A stretch of DNA of 64,000 bases from Kangiella marina (GTDB taxonomy: Bacteria > Pseudomonadota > Gammaproteobacteria > Enterobacterales > Kangiellaceae). Below are positions 27,237 through 36,194 of this stretch, piece after piece. The notes beneath the pieces were generated by a model. That model was given only the letters and a program-made list of their open reading frames with translations. It had not been told where the DNA came from and ran no database searches. The stretch is taken from NCBI RefSeq assembly GCF_039541235.1, contig NZ_BAABFV010000002.1:372001-436000 (forward strand), given 5' to 3'. How positions within the stretch are numbered: position 1 is the stretch's first letter; each line of letters opens with the position of its first letter. The position numbers and the translations under genes are program-made.

Positions 27237-28601
27237 ATGAAACATATTTGTAAAAAACTAGTGGTACTGTGGTTAGGCTTGATGGCCTATGCGGTTAATG
27301 CCGAGGTTCAAATTTATATTACTGAGGGGCGTGATGATGCGCGCCCAGTAGCGGTTGTACCGTTCAAATTTGAAAGTGATTCCGAAGTATCGGTGCAGCC
27401 ACCACACGATTTCGCCAAGATCATTGCTGATGATTTAGCGCGCAGTGGTAAATTTAAACCGGCTGAGGTCGCTGAATTGCCACAAACACCGAGCCAGATT
27501 AATGAAGTGGATATTGAGGCTTGGAAAGAGCTGGGCGTTGACGGTGTGGTATACGGTATCGTTAAAGAGACGGCACCGGGAAAGTATATGGTGTCGTATG
27601 ATCTGATTGACCCATACAATGATAAAGCGGTGATGGAGTCGAGTATTCCATCGGGTAGTTATCCGTTGGTCGATCAGTCGTTCCACTTGATGCTGCTGAA
27701 AACCAAGCTGGTTAACAGTGATAACTTCCGTTGGGGCGCACACATTGCCGCCGACGAGATTTATGAAGCACTGACTGGTGAGCGTGGCGCTTTTGCAACG
27801 CAAATTGCCTATGTTCAGGTTGACCGTCTGGCTGCAAAGCCCTACCACCTAAACGTGGCCGACAGCGACGGTTTCAATCAAACTCAAGTATTTGCGTCAA
27901 AAAGTCCGATTATGTCGCCAACCTGGTCGCCAGATGCAAATAAATTGGCGTATGTTAGCTTCGAGAATGGACGTTCAGAAATCTATATTCAGACAATTTC
28001 AACGGGTCAGCGTGAGCTAATCGCGAGTTATAAAGGGTTTAACAGTGCTCCGGCATGGTCACCTGACGGCACAAAAATGGCAATGGTGCTGTCTAAAGAC
28101 GGCAATCCGGAGCTTTACGTGATGGACTTGGCGAGCAAAAGCTTAACAAGACTGACGCGTCACTATGCAATTGACACCGAACCATCGTGGCATCCAAATG
28201 GTAAAAGTTTGATATTCACCTCAGATCGAGGAGGAAAACCGCAAATTTATAGAGTTTCACTTGCAGGAGGTGATACAGAAAGGGTAACCTTCGAAGGAAG
28301 GTACAATGCTGGTGCAGAGTTTGCGCCAGACGGAAAGACTATTGTGATGGTTCACCAAAACAATGGTAATTTCCATGTAGCCGCACAAGACATTGACACG
28401 GGGAACCTGACTGTTTTGACAAAAACCAGTCTAGATGAGTCTTTGTCAGTTGCTCCAAACAGTAGCATGATTATTTTCTCTACCGTTGACGGGCGACAAA
28501 AAGTTTTAAGTGCGGTATCAATGGATGGACGCTTTAAAGCAAGACTACCGGCTAACGTAGGTGAAGTTAAAGCACCCGCGTGGTCGCCGTTTATTTTGTA
28601 A
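27237..28601 (+). CDS. tolB: Tol-Pal system translocation protein TolB
   Basis: A periplasmic protein of 454 residues. Signal peptide 1-22 (ending VNAEV), an N-terminal alpha/beta domain (to ~165), then a beta-propeller of WD40-like/PD40 repeats (SPTWSPDANKLAYVSFENG, APAWSPDGTKMAMVLSKDG and further copies). TolB alternates between Pal and the TolA/outer-membrane porin partners. 22 bp after tolA, 32 bp before pal. Confidence 0.95.
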   Translation: MKHICKKLVVLWLGLMAYAVNAEVQIYITEGRDDARPVAVVPFKFESDSEVSVQPPHDFAKIIADDLARSGKFKPAEVAELPQTPSQINEVDIEAWKELGVDGVVYGIVKETAPGKYMVSYDLIDPYNDKAVMESSIPSGSYPLVDQSFHLMLLKTKLVNSDNFRWGAHIAADEIYEALTGERGAFATQIAYVQVDRLAAKPYHLNVADSDGFNQTQVFASKSPIMSPTWSPDANKLAYVSFENGRSEIYIQTISTGQRELIASYKGFNSAPAWSPDGTKMAMVLSKDGNPELYVMDLASKSLTRLTRHYAIDTEPSWHPNGKSLIFTSDRGGKPQIYRVSLAGGDTERVTFEGRYNAGAEFAPDGKTIVMVHQNNGNFHVAAQDIDTGNLTVLTKTSLDESLSVAPNSSMIIFSTVDGRQKVLSAVSMDGRFKARLPANVGEVKAPAWSPFIL

Positions 28602-28639
28602 TTAGTAATAAAGTTAAATAACAATCCTGGAGGATGACA

Positions 28640-29158
28640 ATGAAACGTTCGGTACAATTACTATTGGCTTTGGTTGCGGCATTAGCTCTAGCTGCATGTA
28701 GCACAACTGAGCCAGCAGAAGACACTACTGACAACACCGTTCAACAAGACGATGGTTCTGATGCAGAAGCTGAAGCGTTAGCACGTCAACGTGCAGCAGA
28801 AGAAGCTGAAAGACAACGCATCGCTGCATTGTTGGAAAACACAACAATTTACTTCGACTTCGACAGCGACGCTATCCGTAGCGGCGACATGGAGTTGTTA
28901 GAAGTTCATGCAAAGCACATCCAAGCGACTGGCAAGAAAGTTATCCTTGAAGGTCACGCGGACGAGCGCGGTACTCCTGAGTACAACTTGGCTCTAGGTG
29001 AGCGTCGTGCAAAATCAGTGGCTCAGTTAATGAGAACTTATGGTGTTTCTGGTAGTCAAATCGAAGTGATCAGCTTTGGTGAAGAGTCTCCAGCTAACCC
29101 TGGTCACACTGAGCAAGCATGGCAAGAAAACCGTCGTGTTGAAATTAAATATCAATAA
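28640..29158 (+). CDS. pal: Peptidoglycan-associated lipoprotein Pal
   Basis: Outer-membrane lipoprotein with lipobox LAAC (Cys20) and a C-terminal OmpA-like peptidoglycan-binding domain (TIYFDFDSDAIR; GHADERGTPEYNLALGERRA). 172 residues, essentially the E. coli size. GGAGG (28629-28633) favours ATG 28640 at 6 nt; the ATG at 28634 abuts the site and cannot be used. Confidence 0.95.
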   Translation: MKRSVQLLLALVAALALAACSTTEPAEDTTDNTVQQDDGSDAEAEALARQRAAEEAERQRIAALLENTTIYFDFDSDAIRSGDMELLEVHAKHIQATGKKVILEGHADERGTPEYNLALGERRAKSVAQLMRTYGVSGSQIEVISFGEESPANPGHTEQAWQENRRVEIKYQ

Positions 29159-29201
29159 TTTTTGATATTTAGCGTTATAGAAAAGAGTATTATTTTAAAG
29201 A

Positions 29202-29942
29202 ATGAATTATCGTTATTCTAAAATAATCGCACTTTCATTGCTCACAGCATCTGCTGTGGGCAATGCCGCTGCGCCAGTAGTAGATGGCAAAGCCGTTGAT
29301 GCGATACAGCAATATCAAGAAAATGACCAAACTCAACTCGTTGGCGAATTGATGCGCCAAGTCATGCAGCTTCAACAGGAAGTCAGTTACTTGCGTGGCC
29401 AAAGCGAAGAGCAAGGCTATTTGATCCAAAAGCTGCAACGTCAGCAAAAAGAATTATATGCCGATCTTGATCGTCGCTTAACTGAAGCGAGTCAAGGTGG
29501 TTTGTCTGGTGAAGGTCTATCCACGGTCGGTGGCTCTGAATCAGGTCAAGGCTCTGATGATCAAAATTTAAGTGAAGCCCAAAAAAGCTATAACAAGGCT
29601 TTTTCGCAGTTCAGCAATAAAGAGTATGCCTTCGCTAAAGATTCCTTTAAGAGCTTTCTCAAAGAACACCCCAAACATCCTTTGGCTGCCAACGCGCACT
29701 ATATTCTTGGGCAATTACATGTTAATGACAAAGAATATAAGCAAGCAACCTTTGAGTTTGAGGCTGTGTATAGCCAGTTTCCAGATGCAGAGATTAAAGA
29801 CAGAGCGATGCTAAAATTAGCCCAGACGCACGAGCTAAATGGCAATAAGGGTGAAGCTAAGAAAACCTATCAAGCTCTGGCTAAGGCTTTCCCGAATACT
29901 ACTGCAGGAAAGCTGGCTAAGGTCAAACTAAGCTCCATGTAA
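29202..29942 (+). CDS. cpoB: Cell division coordinator CpoB (YbgF)
   Basis: A periplasmic protein with signal peptide (1-23), a short coiled coil (~45-90; LVGELMRQVMQLQQEVSYLRG) that trimerises in homologues, a Gly/Ser linker, and TPR repeats (YNKAFSQFSNKEYAFAKDSF; AHYILGQLHVNDKEYKQ). In E. coli it coordinates PBP1B and Tol during septation. Last gene of the tol cluster; a strong terminator follows. Confidence 0.93.
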   Translation: MNYRYSKIIALSLLTASAVGNAAAPVVDGKAVDAIQQYQENDQTQLVGELMRQVMQLQQEVSYLRGQSEEQGYLIQKLQRQQKELYADLDRRLTEASQGGLSGEGLSTVGGSESGQGSDDQNLSEAQKSYNKAFSQFSNKEYAFAKDSFKSFLKEHPKHPLAANAHYILGQLHVNDKEYKQATFEFEAVYSQFPDAEIKDRAMLKLAQTHELNGNKGEAKKTYQALAKAFPNTTAGKLAKVKLSSM

Positions 29943-29967
29943 GCGCTTCTAAGCTTTCAATCATTCG

Positions 29968-29995
29968 AAAAGCTGTCTATTTAGGCAGCTTTTTT
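29968..29995 (+). terminator. Intrinsic terminator of the tol-pal operon
   Basis: AAAAGCTGTC (29968-29977), a TATTTA loop and GGCAGCTTTT (29984-29993), continuing into a T-run to 29995. The 10-bp stem has one G-T wobble. Confidence 0.85.
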
Positions 29996-30043
29996 GTTAC
30001 AATTCGCACAATTCCTAATCTTTTCCCTGTTTTTAGGTTCATT

Positions 30044-30685
30044 TTGAGCAAATTAAGAATCACCGAGATCTTCCACTCCTTGCAAGGCGAAAGCTTAACG
30101 GTCGGCCTGCCGACAGTATTCGTGCGCCTCACTGGCTGCCCTTTACGTTGTACCTATTGCGATACGGACTACGCCTTTGGTGGGGGCGAGTGGATGAGTT
30201 ATGAAGCAATTCTTGCTGAAATCGAGCAGTATCAATGTGAACATATTTGCATGACCGGAGGGGAGCCGCTGGCACAAAAGCGTGCTTATGAGTTTTATCA
30301 TCTGTTGTGTGAAAAAGGGTATAAAGTGTCGACGGAAACCGGTGGCGCACATGACATATCCGTGCTCGACAAGCGGGTCATGGTGGTGATGGATCTTAAA
30401 ACGCCTGATTCTGGTGAGATGGCGCGCAATCTGTACGAGAATATTGAGCACTTAAAAGCCACCGATCAGGTTAAGTTTGTCATCTGCAGCCGTAAAGATT
30501 ACGACTGGTGTAAAATGACGATTGATAAATACCATCTCACGGATAAATGTGAAGTGTTGTTTTCACCAAGCTATGGCCAGGTAGAGTATGCGGATCTGGC
30601 TGAATGGATTTTGAAAGATCGTTTGAAGGTTAGGATGCAGGTGCAGCTGCATAAGGTCATATGGGGTGAGAGACAAGGCGTTTGA
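30044..30685 (+). CDS. queE: 7-carboxy-7-deazaguanine synthase
   Basis: Radical SAM enzyme making CDG for queuosine. The cluster motif is CPLRCTYC (Cys32, 36, 39), near the N terminus, followed by GGEPLAQ. N-terminal FHSLQGESLTVGLPTVFVRLTGC is family-typical. The start is TTG 30044 (SKLRITEIF); no ATG is possible upstream without losing alignment, and the ribosome-binding site is weak. 213 residues. It lies behind the tol terminator, with queC 480 bp on. Confidence 0.94.
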   Translation: MSKLRITEIFHSLQGESLTVGLPTVFVRLTGCPLRCTYCDTDYAFGGGEWMSYEAILAEIEQYQCEHICMTGGEPLAQKRAYEFYHLLCEKGYKVSTETGGAHDISVLDKRVMVVMDLKTPDSGEMARNLYENIEHLKATDQVKFVICSRKDYDWCKMTIDKYHLTDKCEVLFSPSYGQVEYADLAEWILKDRLKVRMQVQLHKVIWGERQGV

Positions 30686-30693
30686 TTGGAATT

Positions 30694-30802
30694 GTTAAAA
30701 TACTCATCTGCTTTGTTATTCTAATCAATTCAAAATACTCACTTACCTAAGTAAGCTCCGTGTTTGAATTGATTGAATGCCTCGCAGACTGAGCATTTTT
30801 CC
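30694..30802 (+). repeat. Covarying-stem hairpin element, copy F (nested, ending in T-run)
   Basis: GTTAAA starts 8 bp after the queE stop. Three nested stems: an outer arm 30697-30711 with 30784-30799 (one bulge, one mismatch), a perfect middle stem AATCAATTCAAA/TTTGAATTGATT (30723-30734 with 30763-30774) and an inner CTTAC-CTAA-GTAAG (30742-30755). The inner stem has C-G where other copies have T-A, a compensatory change. ATTTTTCC closes it, so it may also terminate queE transcription. Confidence 0.7.
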
Positions 30803-30917
30803 GGCTTCCAATCTAGCGTTAATATCTACGGTTTTATTTGAGCCTAAATTCAGAGTAAAGGTCGTGAAGCAGCGCTTAGTCCCTTATGTTGGGCTGAGTT
30901 GGCTTAAAAGTATAGCA

Positions 30918-31082
30918 ATCAAAATCTGGATGATTTTGATAGGAGTTTACAGCACAAGGAAGTGCTGTAAACTCAGGTGCGTTAAATACTTTTCAGACGA
31001 CTCAGGTAGTCATTATTAAATGACCCCAACATTAGGGTGGCTTTCTTTTGGTTCCTTTTCTTGGCCACACAAGAAAAGGAAC
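30918..31082. repeat. Multi-hairpin intergenic element, copy 1
   Basis: Three clear hairpins: ATCAAAATC/GATTTTGAT (30918-30940, loop TGGAT); a perfect 13-bp stem at 30943-30955 with 30962-30974, loop AAGGAA; and a perfect 13-bp terminal stem GTTCCTTTTCTTG/CAAGAAAAGGAAC (31051-31063 with 31070-31082). The related element at 33899-34056 has an AAGGAA-type loop and the same terminal CTTTTGGTTC-type hairpin with changed bases. This fills most of the 30686-31165 gap, and no gene is evident there. Confidence 0.65.
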
Positions 31083-31165
31083 TCGCTATCAAGCGAAATC
31101 CAGTAAAAAAAAAGAACTGAATAGTTAATCAGTAGTGGTACTCGAACAAGAGTGGGCATAACTTA

Positions 31166-31849
31166 ATGAAAAAACGAGCGGTTATATTACTTTCTGGTGG
31201 TTTGGACTCAACAACGGCTTTAGCTATGGCTCAGGAGCGTGGTTTTGAGTGTTACACCATGAGCTTTAATTATGGTCAGCGAACCGTTGCTGAGCTCAAA
31301 GCTGCGAAGATGGTGTCGGCTCAATTTGGCGCGGCAAAGCATATCGAGGTTAATCTAGACATGTCTGAAATCGGTGGATCAGCCTTAACCGATCATTCGA
31401 TTGATGTGCCCACTGGTGATGCTATCACCACTGAAGAGGCGATCCCTGTGACTTATGTCCCTGCGCGAAATACAGTGTTTCTTTCTATTGCCTTAGGCTG
31501 GGCGGAAGTCTTGAAGGCACAACATATCTTTGTCGGCGTTAATGCTGTCGACTATTCTGGCTATCCTGATTGTCGGCCTGAATTTATACAAGCCTTTGAG
31601 GGTATGGCTAATTTAGCAACCAAAGCAGGCGTAGAAGGGCACAAGACGGTGATTGAGGCGCCGCTTATCGATATGACCAAAGTTCAAATTATTGCCGAAG
31701 GCATCAAGCTGGGTGTTGATTATGCTAAGACCGTTTCCTGTTACAAGGCAGATGAAGCGGGCCGTGCTTGCGGTGAGTGTGATTCATGTATTTTGCGCAA
31801 ACAAGGTTTCGAAACCCAAGGCTTTACTGATCCCACGCTTTATCAGTAG
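31166..31849 (+). CDS. queC: 7-cyano-7-deazaguanine synthase
   Basis: ATP-dependent conversion of CDG to preQ0. The PP-loop [10 protein letters not shown] is at residues 8-17. The C-terminal zinc site is [17 protein letters not shown]. 227 residues, full length. Next step after QueE in the same pathway; the other queuosine genes are not in this window. Confidence 0.95.
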   Translation: MKKRAVILLSGGLDSTTALAMAQERGFECYTMSFNYGQRTVAELKAAKMVSAQFGAAKHIEVNLDMSEIGGSALTDHSIDVPTGDAITTEEAIPVTYVPARNTVFLSIALGWAEVLKAQHIFVGVNAVDYSGYPDCRPEFIQAFEGMANLATKAGVEGHKTVIEAPLIDMTKVQIIAEGIKLGVDYAKTVSCYKADEAGRACGECDSCILRKQGFETQGFTDPTLYQ

Positions 31850-32056
31850 CTTCCAACCATTTTTATACTGTCACTAAAACTTCATAAGTTACTGAGTTTT
31901 CAATAGTATTTGCTAAATCACTGTATTATCTAGGATTTATATTTAGATAAGTCAGTCTGTCATATTTGTCAAAATTTGTTCACTGGCGTCTGCTCTTGTT
32001 TTGGAAATAATTGGTCTCGCATTTAGCAAAACACCATATTATTTTTAGGAGCTACC

Positions 32057-33037
32057 ATGAATACTTTTAGTAAAATTACTGTCGCAGTATCAACACTCAT
32101 CGCTGGCGTCGCTGCTTCGGCAGACAGCTATCTTATGGCTTCACCAGGCGACTATCGCAGCTTTAAAAGTTCACATGACAACACGCTTAGTGTGAGTCTC
32201 ATTAATACCATGGGCGGAAACTGGAAGCAGTACTCCAGCTTTTTTGGACAGAAGAATCAATGGTTGTGGCTATCCAGTGATGGGCAGGAAATATACTGGT
32301 TAAGTGAGTCACAAAAGGCTGAATTATTATTCAATGCTGATGACCCTGTCGGAACTGAGTATCGGGTGCAGATTGATGGTTGTACTGAACGTGCTAAGTT
32401 AGCCAGCAAAAGCGATGCAGTAAAAGTCGGGGCAGGTATGTTTGAGCAGAGTGTGCGACTGGATTTTTCAGGCTACTGTTATGATGAGGGGCTTGAAAGT
32501 GCTTGGTTTGCTCCTGGCGTTGGCTTGGTTAAGTGGTCGAAAGACTCAGTGTTGGGCTCGGTTGTATTTGAACTAGAGCATGCTAAGGTGGGTAACATGA
32601 CATTACCTAATCAAGACGGCATCGAACTTTCTGCGCAATTTCCAGCAGAAACGGTGATGCTGAATAATCAAAAGTCGGTCGAAGCTTCGATTACGCTAAT
32701 CAACCACAGCGATGAGGCTATCACGCTTGACTTTACCTCTGGTCAAACCTTTGACATATACCTGTACGATGATAGCGGTGAGTTGGTGAGTCTGTGGTCA
32801 TCTGAAATGATGTTCACGCAAGCGCTGCACTCGAAGACAATAAAGCCAGGTGAGGCGGAACGCTTCGGTGGAGAGCTACAGTTGGTTGATCTAGGAGGGA
32901 ATCAACTTGAGATTGGAAGCTACAAAATTAAGATTGAGATTAAGGGAAGTTTTGCCCCTGAGGCCAGTAGCTTTAGCCATATTCCACTAAGCGCCGAGTC
33001 GGCCCTGCATATCGATACTACGATGGGGCATTATTAA
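32057..33037 (+). CDS. Secreted protein with BsuPI-like domain
   Basis: A 326-residue protein with signal peptide (1-23, ending GVAASA). The C-terminal ~110 residues match the BsuPI intracellular-proteinase-inhibitor-type domain: ASITLINHSDEAITLDFTSG, then YDDSGELVSLWSSEMMFTQ and TIKPGEAERF. The N-terminal ~190 residues (LMASPGDYRSFKSSHDN, WKQYSSFFGQ...) are not recognised. Periplasmic or extracellular location is likely; whether it inhibits a protease is unproven. Good GGAG site (32049-32052). Single gene. Confidence 0.75.
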   Translation: MNTFSKITVAVSTLIAGVAASADSYLMASPGDYRSFKSSHDNTLSVSLINTMGGNWKQYSSFFGQKNQWLWLSSDGQEIYWLSESQKAELLFNADDPVGTEYRVQIDGCTERAKLASKSDAVKVGAGMFEQSVRLDFSGYCYDEGLESAWFAPGVGLVKWSKDSVLGSVVFELEHAKVGNMTLPNQDGIELSAQFPAETVMLNNQKSVEASITLINHSDEAITLDFTSGQTFDIYLYDDSGELVSLWSSEMMFTQALHSKTIKPGEAERFGGELQLVDLGGNQLEIGSYKIKIEIKGSFAPEASSFSHIPLSAESALHIDTTMGHY

Positions 33038-33058
33038 GCGTTAGGCTCGAGGCAAGCA

Positions 33059-33087
33059 TTGCCCAAATAATACACATTCAGTATAAT
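33059..33087 (+). promoter_or_regulatory. Strong sigma-70-like promoter
   Basis: TTGCCC (33059-33064) and a perfect TATAAT (33082-33087) with a 17-bp spacer. A terminator hairpin begins only 13 bp downstream, so it either drives a very short RNA or serves ndk with early attenuation. Confidence 0.6.
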
Positions 33088-33100
33088 ACGCGCGATTTTA

Positions 33101-33130
33101 AAGGGGTTAGCTAAGGCTATCCCCTTTTTT
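33101..33130 (+). terminator. Intrinsic terminator between promoter and ndk
   Basis: AAGGGGTTAGC (33101-33111), loop TAAG, GCTATCCCCTT (33116-33126), one T-T mismatch, followed by T to 33130. It ends the 32057-33037 transcript but also lies directly after the TATAAT box at 33082. Confidence 0.8.
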
Positions 33131-33259
33131 AACACTGGTTATGGGTCCCGTAATCACAGTGACACGAATTTCAAACTCACCAAGTGGTGGGTTTTGTTGA
33201 GTTGAAAAGCTCAGCAATCTATTGATTTTATTAATTTTTAACTATTATTGGAGTCTAAA

Positions 33260-33691
33260 ATGGCTGTTGAACGTACTTTTTCTATCGTAAAACCTGACGC
33301 AGTAGCGAAAAACGTTATTGGTGAAATTTACTCACGTTTCGAGCGCGCGGGTCTTCGCATCGTTGCTTCTAAAATGATTCACTTGTCTCGTGAAAAAGCA
33401 GAAGGCTTCTATGCTGAGCACAAAGAACGTCCTTTCTTCGGCGCATTGGTTGACTTTATGACATCTGGTCCAGTGATGGTTCAAGTGCTAGAAGGCGAAA
33501 ACGCAATCAAAGCAAACCGTGAAATCATGGGTGCTACAAACCCTGCAGAAGCGCTACGTGGTACGATTCGTGCTGACTACGCGGTATCTGTGGACGAAAA
33601 CGCAGCACATGGCTCAGATAGCCCTGAATCAGCTGAGCGCGAAATCAGCTACTTCTTTTCTACGGAAGAGATTTGTCCTCGCACTCGCTAA
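33260..33691 (+). CDS. ndk: Nucleoside diphosphate kinase
   Basis: Transfers the terminal phosphate of ATP to NDPs through a phosphohistidine. Active-site His117 is in ENAAHGSDS. 143 residues, the standard size. ATG 33260 with GGAG (33250-33253) is used; the extra TTG at 33248 would add four residues absent from the family. A second hairpin (AAACTCACC/GGTGGGTTT, about 33172-33193) lies in its leader. Confidence 0.96.
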   Translation: MAVERTFSIVKPDAVAKNVIGEIYSRFERAGLRIVASKMIHLSREKAEGFYAEHKERPFFGALVDFMTSGPVMVQVLEGENAIKANREIMGATNPAEALRGTIRADYAVSVDENAAHGSDSPESAEREISYFFSTEEICPRTR

Positions 33692-33717
33692 GAGCTGCTA
33701 TTTTACTTTATTTCTTT

Positions 33718-33785
33718 GTTAAAGCCTTTTGTTCGAGTTTCATTAACGACTTGTTAACTCCAAGTCTCACAAAAGGCTTTGCCTC
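33718..33785 (+). repeat. Covarying-stem hairpin element, copy C
   Basis: GTTAAA begins 27 bp after the ndk stop. A perfect 12-bp outer stem (33721-33732 with 33769-33780) encloses TTAAC-GACTT-GTTAA (33743-33757) in the context TCATTAAC...GTTAACTC; TTGCC follows. Relative to copies A and B the inner stem has T-to-A and A-to-T changes that preserve pairing. Confidence 0.75.
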
Positions 33786-33821
33786 TAACTAAAGCAAAAC
33801 CCCTAACTCTTAGTGGCTTTT

Positions 33822-33856
33822 AAAAAGACTTTTCGCTTAGGTGAAAAGTCTTTTTT
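33822..33856. terminator. Strong bidirectional terminator after ndk
   Basis: A 13-bp perfect stem AAAAAGACTTTTC (33822-33834) with GAAAAGTCTTTTT (33843-33855), flanked by A- and T-rich runs on both sides. Confidence 0.85.
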
Positions 33857-33898
33857 GTTTCCCTTAGAGCTAGCCGAAAAGAATCAAAGTTATAGCGT

Positions 33899-34056
33899 AA
33901 ATTGGGCAAGGAAAGCCCAATTTAGCAAAAACGAAACAGGGATGTTTCGTTTTGCGACGCGTGATAAGTTTGATGAATGAGGGAAGTGCGAAGCACCTAG
34001 CGACGGGGCGTCTTTTCTTTTGGTTCGTTTTCTTTAGACGAGTAAAGAAAATGAAC
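33899..34056. repeat. Multi-hairpin intergenic element, copy 2
   Basis: Hairpins in order: AAATTGGGC/GCCCAATTT (33899-33907 with 33915-33923, loop AAGGAAA); a 13-bp stem with one bulged base and GGGA loop (33925-33938 with 33943-33955); GTGC-GAA-GCAC near 33987-33997; and a terminal 14-bp stem (34023-34036 with 34043-34056, one wobble). It parallels 30918-31082. A 62-codon frame across it on the minus strand has no gene features. The rest of the 33692-34225 gap holds copy C, the terminator and the rlmN leader. Confidence 0.65.
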
Positions 34057-34225
34057 AAGTAAATCTGAGTCTTTCTATCACAAATAGCGTTAGTGTCGTT
34101 TAGTTTAGACTTTGTAAAGCAAATTGGCAGTAACTTTGCTATTGGTGGTATAAAAGCCTAAAATACAATCAATTTTCTGATTGTGTCAGAAACTATTTCA
34201 AAAACATTGTGTAAAGGTATTCCTA

Positions 34226-35362
34226 ATGAGTAACTCTCAACCGGTTAACGAAAAAACCAACCTACTCAACCTGACGCGCGATGAAATGGTCGAGTTCTTT
34301 GTTGAACTTGGTGAAAAGCCATTTCGTGCTCAACAGGTCATGAAGTGGATTCATCAGTTTGGTGTCGATAATTTCGACGATATGACCAATATCAGTAAGG
34401 CGTGCCGCCAAAAACTAGCTGACGTAGCTGTGATCGAAGGCCCTGAAGTGTTAAATATTCAGGAGTCGAGCGATGGCACTATTAAGTGGGCGCTGAAAAT
34501 TCCGGGCGGACAAGCCATTGAAACCGTATTTATTCCTGAGCGTCATCGCGGGACCTTGTGTGTTTCGTCGCAGGTCGGCTGTGCGCTTGAGTGTAGTTTT
34601 TGCTCAACGGGCTACCAAGGCTTTAACCGTAATTTGACCACGGCTGAGATCATCGGTCAGGTTTGGCATGCGGCGCGCTACTTAAATGGTAAGCACAAAA
34701 GTGATGACCGCGCAGTAACCAATGTGGTAATGATGGGCATGGGCGAGCCTTTGGCGAACTATCAGCCTGTAATCAACTCTATGCAACTGATGCTGGATGA
34801 TTTTGCTTATGGGCTATCTAAGCGTCGTGTGACGCTCAGCACGTCTGGCATGGTGCCGCAGCTGGATCGCATGGGGGATGATATTGATGTGGCTTTGGCT
34901 ATTTCTTTACATGCGCCAAATGATGAACTGCGTGATATATTGGTACCCATCAATAAGAAGTATCCGATTAAAGAGTTTATGGCGAGCGTGCATCGTTACA
35001 TGGAGAAATCCAACGCGGCGCGTAAAGTAACGATTGAGTATGTGATGCTGAAAGATGTTAACGACAGCATAGAACATGCGAAACAGTTAGCTAAGCTATT
35101 GAAAAATACGCCTTGTAAGATTAATCTTATTCCGTTCAACCCGTTTCCGCAGACGCATTACGAGACGTCAACGCCACAAGCTATCGATAAGTTTAGTGAT
35201 TATTTACATCGTAACGGCTTTGTTGTTGTGGTTCGCCGTACACGTGGTGATGATATCGATGCGGCATGTGGTCAATTGGCGGGTAAAATTAATGATAAAA
35301 CAAAGCGCCAACAAAGACGTACCCAATACTCTGGAGATATCGACGTTAGAGCGCTAGTATAA
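34226..35362 (+). CDS. rlmN: Dual-specificity RNA methyltransferase RlmN
   Basis: Radical SAM enzyme methylating C2 of A2503 in 23S rRNA and A37 of some tRNAs. Cluster motif CALECSFC (Cys119, 123, 126 with this start), GMGEPLANY downstream, and the C-terminal catalytic Cys in [13 protein letters not shown] use ATG 34226 ([10 protein letters not shown]) after AAGG; a longer frame from 34181 adds 15 residues without a ribosome site. 378 residues. Confidence 0.96.
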   Translation: MSNSQPVNEKTNLLNLTRDEMVEFFVELGEKPFRAQQVMKWIHQFGVDNFDDMTNISKACRQKLADVAVIEGPEVLNIQESSDGTIKWALKIPGGQAIETVFIPERHRGTLCVSSQVGCALECSFCSTGYQGFNRNLTTAEIIGQVWHAARYLNGKHKSDDRAVTNVVMMGMGEPLANYQPVINSMQLMLDDFAYGLSKRRVTLSTSGMVPQLDRMGDDIDVALAISLHAPNDELRDILVPINKKYPIKEFMASVHRYMEKSNAARKVTIEYVMLKDVNDSIEHAKQLAKLLKNTPCKINLIPFNPFPQTHYETSTPQAIDKFSDYLHRNGFVVVVRRTRGDDIDAACGQLAGKINDKTKRQQRRTQYSGDIDVRALV

Positions 35363-35399
35363 GATGAGATTGGCATAAATAAAAAACAGGTAGGTATCA

Positions 35400-36191
35400 A
35401 TGAAATATGTTAACTGGATTGTGCTAGGTGCAGTTGTGGCTGTAAGCGGTTGCCAGACAACCTCGAGAACGACAACAAAAGCTGCAACCAATGATCGTAT
35501 TGAAGTTACAGAGTCAGATTATAATGCAACTAAAGCGGCACAATCTCGATTGGCATTGGGTTTAAAATACATTGAAACCGGTTATATGGAGCGTGCTAAG
35601 CAGAACCTTGTCAAAGCTTACGAGCACAACCCCGACTTACCCGATGTTTTATATGGTTTGGGTTATTACTATCAGTCAGTATATGAGTTTGATAAGGCCG
35701 ATAGTTATTACCGTCGAGCATTGCGCAAAGCTCCCGACAACCCGGATTACTTAAATGCTTACGGCGCTTTTCTTTGTGAATCAAAAAAAGAATATGGAGA
35801 GGGTGTTAAGTACTTCTTAAAAGCCATTGAGCAGCCTGACTATACATCGGTCGGAGAGGCTTATGAAAATGCAGGTTTTTGCAGCTTAAATGCGAAACAG
35901 TTCACGCAAGCAGAAGAATATTTTGAAAAAGCACTGACTCTTAACCCAAATTTAGACAAATCATTGTATGGTCTAGCAAGTGTGCATTTCCAAAAAGGAA
36001 ATCCTAAGCGTGCTTCGGATTACTTATATCGCTTTGAAGGGCGCACGAAGCCAACGGCTGACTCTTTGCTACTTGGCTATAAAGTCGCTCGTGAAACTGG
36101 CCATCGAGTCAGTATGAAAAGCTACGGTGAAAAATTGATGCAGCTATTTCCGAACACAAGACAAGCCACTGAATATCTAAGCATTCGATAA
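35400..36191 (+). CDS. pilW: Type IV pilus biogenesis lipoprotein PilW/PilF
   Basis: A TPR lipoprotein that pilots the secretin to the outer membrane. Lipobox AVSGC (Cys18), then about five TPRs (LGLKYIETGYMERAKQNLVKA; YGLGYYYQSVYEFDKADSYY). 263 residues. Its position between rlmN and rodZ is conserved in gammaproteobacteria with type IV pili. RodZ begins 3 bp after its stop. Confidence 0.93.
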   Translation: MKYVNWIVLGAVVAVSGCQTTSRTTTKAATNDRIEVTESDYNATKAAQSRLALGLKYIETGYMERAKQNLVKAYEHNPDLPDVLYGLGYYYQSVYEFDKADSYYRRALRKAPDNPDYLNAYGAFLCESKKEYGEGVKYFLKAIEQPDYTSVGEAYENAGFCSLNAKQFTQAEEYFEKALTLNPNLDKSLYGLASVHFQKGNPKRASDYLYRFEGRTKPTADSLLLGYKVARETGHRVSMKSYGEKLMQLFPNTRQATEYLSIR

Positions 36192-36194
36192 CTT

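Noticed and set aside
30777-31019. 80-residue plus-strand ORF between queE and queC
   Set aside because: It crosses three hairpins, has no ribosome site and no recognisable protein pattern.
31909-32030. TTTGCTAAAT / ATTTAGCAAA inverted repeat flanking the leader of the BsuPI-like gene
   Set aside because: Ten-bp arms ~100 bp apart with no other support; could arise by chance in AT-rich DNA.
33870-34058. 62-residue minus-strand ORF
   Set aside because: It is a translation through the hairpin element at 33899-34056, a frequent source of false genes.
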